64,000 bases of DNA, from assembly GCF_000764305.2 (NCBI RefSeq), contig NW_025946060.1:28853-92852 (forward strand), read 5' to 3'. Below the pieces are notes generated by a model that was given only the letters and a program-made list of their open reading frames with translations, was not told the origin of the DNA and ran no database searches. The stretch comes from Hyalella azteca. Its lineage: Eukaryota; Arthropoda; Malacostraca; Amphipoda; Hyalellidae. Positions 60,170 through 64,000 of the stretch are shown here, piece by piece (the stretch's first letter is position 1; every line of letters begins with the position of its first letter). The position numbers and the translations under genes were made by a program.

Positions 60170-62250
60170 CAATGAAATTGTCATCAACGTTAGAAAGTTA
60201 CCAGCATCGTGGCCACATCGTACTTGATTTTCTACCATCTGGCAATACACAGCAAAGGTCACAGCATCGATCTGAACATGCATTTTTAAAGTTTGGAAAT
60301 CTATGATCTATGAGAAATCTTTTTCATTATTCAATAAAAAAATTGTTCGTACCACAGAAAAAATGGGATATCTGAACTTTAACACAACAAACAGAACACC
60401 ATACGGGAATACTTAATTACAAATCGTCAATCTAAAATTAGCATATCCTAAAATTTCGGTCGTATCACCGCTTAGACCAGTTAGCAACTTTCCACTAAAA
60501 TTCATAATTTTCAAATTTGGATTCCGCTGCTTCAGCAATCGTAGTGTATTATCAAACAAACTTTAGCACCTGTATCATCGAGAGCACAGAACTGAACACC
60601 ATCAGCTTCTACTGTACAGCTGGGGTCCGAAGTCCGAACATTTTGATTAGTATTACTCTTTTGACGAACTAGTTTCCTGTCATCTTTCTCTATCAGATCA
60701 CACTTATATTATTTCACAGCATTTGGATGACAAAAATTTACATTATTAAAATTATTTTCATCTCGGCTACGGCTCTGTTTCCTGTCAAACAGGGGGTTAA
60801 AATGAATACCTGACTTGCATTGTAGGTGCAAAATGACAGGATCTGAATCAACATGTTCTCTATAAGTGATTGGTCGTTGAGTTCCATAATGTGCCTGAAT
60901 TTCTACTCGGTACATCTTGCAAGCGATTAACATTAATTCAAGGCGAGGTAACTGACCAGCTTGTCCTTAATCCACATCTGATGTTTAAACTCTTGATCGA
61001 GCTTTAAATTAAATTCCTCTGCATTGTCGGCCAAATAATCTACCAGTTTCACTCTAAGGCTAAGAGGACTGTCTGGGTTTAGGCATCTCAATAACTCAGA
61101 CAAAGGAAAATTGCCTCAAATATAAAATCAACTCCGCTTTCTACCTGGATAATAAACTTCAATCCATCTGGCAAGTCATAATTACCAATTTCGCCTAGCT
61201 CGATCCTAATCATCATTATTAACTATCCTATAGGCATTCTATCCGCCGCTTGGTTTTCCAGGTCGATACTTTATTTCAAATCTTGCTCTGCCAATTCATT
61301 CATTGTTCTCATCACCCCTAAAGTTCTCTCTAGACATGTTTTGCATAAATAAAAGCAGTTCGTGGTCGGTGTACAATGCAAATGGAACTGCAAATATAAA
61401 TGATCTAAATACTTTAATTCCCCACGTAGTTGCTGAAAATTCCCGTTCATCAGTGGAATATCTTCTTAGAGCAGCATCCAAAAGTCATTGATGAATAAAC
61501 AATAGTTCTGTACGTGCTGTTCTGTGTCTGCATTAAGACAGGCAAATGCTTCCACACCTGCGGCATAACAAAAAGTTCCATCTTCTCAGCCGTGCCGGAA
61601 TAACCTGGGAAGCCCAATGCTGCATCCTTCAAAGGTGCATTCTTCAACGATTCATACAAGCTAGCTTATTCATCTCTGGGGTACAATCAAATACCTTCTT
61701 TATGGTGCCGTTAGTCAACTCTGTCAAGGGCTTGGCTACAGAGCAGTTCTCAACAAATTTTCTTAGGAAATTAACTAAACCGAGAAGTGGCCTCAATTCC
61801 GTAACAGTCTTAGGTTTGGGATACTTTAAGATCTTGTCCATGTATTCAGGCGACTTCCTGAAACTCTCTCTACCTATTACATGACCCAAAAAACTGGTTC
61901 GTGAAAAATTTACATTTAGTTCGTGGGCTTTGAAGAACGTTCTCTCGCAGGTTGTGAAAACTAACGCTACGGACGTCCATGGAAGACGTATCCTTGCCTG
62001 TATCGAGGACAGTGACGCAGCTGAAGATCGAGTGACCCACAGATGAAATACATACCCATCATTTTTCGGCAGACCCTGGCGTAATGTCCGATGCGGCCAC
62101 TGTAGCGGCATTCATCATCACCTCTTGACGGGTTGGAGCCCGGCAACACATGAGCTACTTTCGTCAGCCACACTGGTAATTTGGGGGTCGCCACACTTGG
62201 GCTGTGGCTCAAGAACAAAATTAAGATAAGGATGCAAGGGGAGCATTGCG
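60170..62250 (-). mobile_element. Gypsy-type LTR retrotransposon relics
   Basis: Read leftward: CCHC knuckles (CRYSGRIGHYARVC, 62105 region), fused by deletion to an RT C-terminal part (FSRTSFLGHVIG, KPKTVTELRPLLGLVNFLRK; 61910-61740), then RNase H (ALRRYSTDEREFSATTWGIK, ALYTDHELLLFMQ; 61490-61330), an OTU-like stretch (61140-60709) and an aspartic protease with LDDTGAKV (60590 region). The order RNase H before protease shows at least two elements are joined. Frameshifts abound, the RT catalytic box is absent and no LTRs were identified, so these are dead fragments. Confidence 0.75.
60709..61140 (-). pseudogene. OTU-like cysteine protease domain remnant in a retroelement
   Basis: The minus strand gives NFPLSELLRCLNPDSPLSLR, VKLVDYLADNAEEFN, then after a frameshift LELMLIACKMYRVEIQAHYG and HLQCKSGIHFNPL. 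The pattern matches OTU domains: an N-terminal catalytic loop, an LR-x-x-(V/L)-V-x-Y helix, and a C-terminal G-x-H-(Y/F)-N-P with the catalytic His. The residue after GN, where the catalytic Cys is expected, reads Phe, so the domain is disabled. Assignment is by eye. Confidence 0.5.
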
Positions 62251-62399
62251 GGTACCAAGTTCTCTGGGCCAGGCTTTAACTTGTTGAGTTGTAAGGAAAT
62301 GTTCTACATTTCATATTAGTACGAGTTTACCGCAATAATCTCTGGCGGAACCTTGCACGCATTCAACGATGCTCAAATTTGAAAAGAATGTCAACGCCA

Positions 62400-63480
62400 A
62401 GAATGCCCTCCGGTTTCACTTCATCTCCGGGCGAAAAAGATTAGAATCGGCAAAGTCTCTGATCTTCGCTACATTCCTCATAGCCTGTTGCAATCCATTG
62501 ACGACATATTCCATCGACAATTTATCATCAACAAGAAGCGGCAGCTGAAGGCTTACCAACCCATCCACGAGATTTAAATAAGGAATGGTTTCGGCAAATC
62601 CGCTTAAGGCACTATCAATGAAGGTGTTCACAGTATAAGAATTGACATTCAAATGGCCTGCGAAGTCTGGTCTTTTCAATACATTATTAGAAATGTAGCT
62701 CCGTTGGCTACCAGAGTCCAAAAGACCTCGACGCTTTGTTGTACGAACACCGTTAGGAGCAGCAATGGTAAGAGTAGGCAAAATGAAGTTCGAAGACGAG
62801 TTAGACGAGGATGCAATACAACAATGGTTTTGTTTGCCAGGTACTTACAATTTTGGACAAAGAGCAGAAATACGAGATTTACTTTTACAAGTCTTGCAAG
62901 GAAATTCTAGTTTGGCATTGCAATTATCTGTTGAATGCTTAGTACTAGCGTACTTCTGATACAGGTTAATTTCTTTACATCTTTGCGCTCTAGCATCAAA
63001 AGAGGAATAACGAGAACATTGAATCATGCTATGAGCTGTACTAGAACAAAATTTGCAGCCTTTTCCGAGACGAAAATTTGTGCCAAAATTCTGGAAAACA
63101 GTTTTGGGTTCAAGCTCGGCAACGGGTTTCGTGCGAACCACTGCCCGTCTCTCGATCGCGAAGCAAGTCTGAAGGACTGTTCTTCATATTCAACGTACGA
63201 ATGACGCCAACATAGCAATAAAAAATATGCTTATTTCGGAAAGTTGTTACTTAATTTTAGCACAAGTTCATGTTTAAATGAGATAGGTAATTTTGAAAAG
63301 ACAAGGTGACTCACAAATTCGTTACTAGAATCGTCACTCAAGAAATCGCGCACATTCTGCTTAAGATCGGCAGCAACTTAGTTTTCGGATCATGTTCATA
63401 GGAACACTGATGTTCAATTTCATCGTTGAGGATGCTGACATCCTTCTGCTCTATAAGGTAAGCATTGATTTTCTCATCAA
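62400..63480 (-). mobile_element. BEL/Pao-type retrotransposon gag-protease fragment
   Basis: Gag-like SNEFVSHLVFSKLPISFKHE (63320 region) precedes a zinc-knuckle region with CKFCSSTAHSMIQC (63060 region) and further Cys pairs (CKTCKSKSRISALC). A protease-like segment follows with LLDSGSQRSYISNNVLKR (62720 region), the DSG-x-x-x-S form used by BEL/Pao elements. Pieces are in different frames. No RT of this type or LTR was found in the window. Confidence 0.72.
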
Positions 63481-63504
63481 GCTTGTAACTCACCCACCGT
63501 CTCT

Positions 63505-63533
63505 CCACACGTGCGCACCCTACGCACGTGTGG
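63505..63533. other. Perfect 11-bp hairpin with CACGTG boxes
   Basis: CCACACGTGCG and CGCACGTGTGG flank a 7-base loop CACCCTA. Each arm contains CACGTG. It is followed by a direct repeat of GTGGATCGTC with GTCAGCAGC. Function unknown. Confidence 0.6.
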
Positions 63534-63589
63534 ATCGTCGTCAGCAGCAGTGGATCGTCATCGTCGTCAGCAGCCGCCCTGAGGGTTAA

Positions 63590-64000
63590 GGTCTTAAGGT
63601 GAGGGCTTATGATGCAAAACAGCGCGTTTGCTTTTCAATTCAGCCAAATTAGGACACTTTTCTTCAATCAATAATTCATCCATAGCTGTCGCGGGAGCCA
63701 TTACTCAATAACGCTAGTCAGCTGAAATGAAATAGGTTAGCACATGGGGAAACTGGGGAAACGGAGGAAGATATCAATCCACGCTCATTAATTTATTATT
63801 ATGCTTATGTATCATATATGTATTATTGATACTAATTAATTCATAAATATGAGTATAAATTTATGAGTATGACTATTAATTTATGAATGTGCTTATATTC
63901 TGAGGTTAATTGCACCCTACCTTCATTAAGAAGATGTCAGGTCTCATTAGCTGCGTAGTTAAGGTGGAGTACAGAGCAGACCAGCCTAGACTCATGGCAC
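63590..64000. other. Right-edge intergenic, nothing recognised
   Basis: 63780-63910 has loose repeats of AATTTATGAGTATGA. No coding exon was supported. Confidence 0.4.

Overview
The window is animal nuclear DNA, most likely from an arthropod and plausibly a malacostracan crustacean. That placement is inference from spliced genes with short exons, homeobox-era metazoan families (a PTF1A/Fer bHLH factor, an atlastin GTPase, a large lipid transfer protein), and a dense load of minisatellites, MITEs, hAT, Tc1, LINE, Penelope, Gypsy and BEL relics. No prokaryotic features are present. Three protein-coding genes can be assembled exon by exon with matching splice phases.

Region 1-7301 (minus strand): the 5' part of a large lipid transfer protein gene (vitellogenin/MTP/apolipophorin superfamily). 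Eleven coding exons run from a signal-peptide exon at 7301 to 198 and give 613 codons in one unbroken frame; the gene continues off the left edge. Several introns hold minisatellites, two of which sit directly on splice sites. Region 7302-23289 has no recognised gene. It is a long run of different tandem repeats, two MITE loci, one decayed Tc1 element and a few unassigned splice-bounded ORFs.

Region 23290-32690 (plus strand): a complete four-exon bHLH transcription factor gene (668 codons plus stop) of the PTF1A/Fer family, best matching Fer2. Its exon 2 splice donor and its stop codon are each the first unit of a minisatellite. Introns carry MITEs, a foldback element and a long degenerate 35-bp array.

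Region 32691-51300 is repeat-rich: duplicated minisatellite blocks, a TTAA-flanked DNA transposon that contains a Tn5/Nextera mate-pair junction (a library artefact), a hAT-type foldback element with a perfect 8-bp target duplication inserted into a CR1-like LINE tail, a larger decayed LINE with ORF1 and ORF2, a second LINE fragment, a hAT transposase relic with 8-bp target duplication, and a Penelope-like fragment with a GIY-YIG domain.

Region 51327-58326 (plus strand): a nine-exon atlastin-like GTPase (461 codons) with intact G motifs but an unusually short C terminus holding a single hydrophobic segment. A 428-bp hAT MITE with a perfect 8-bp target duplication sits in its intron 5. Region 58327-64000 is intergenic and holds a degenerate minisatellite and minus-strand relics of LTR retrotransposons: Gypsy-type protease, RT and RNase H pieces, an OTU-like domain, and a BEL/Pao gag-protease piece.

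Family assignments come from reading motifs by eye and were not checked against a database.
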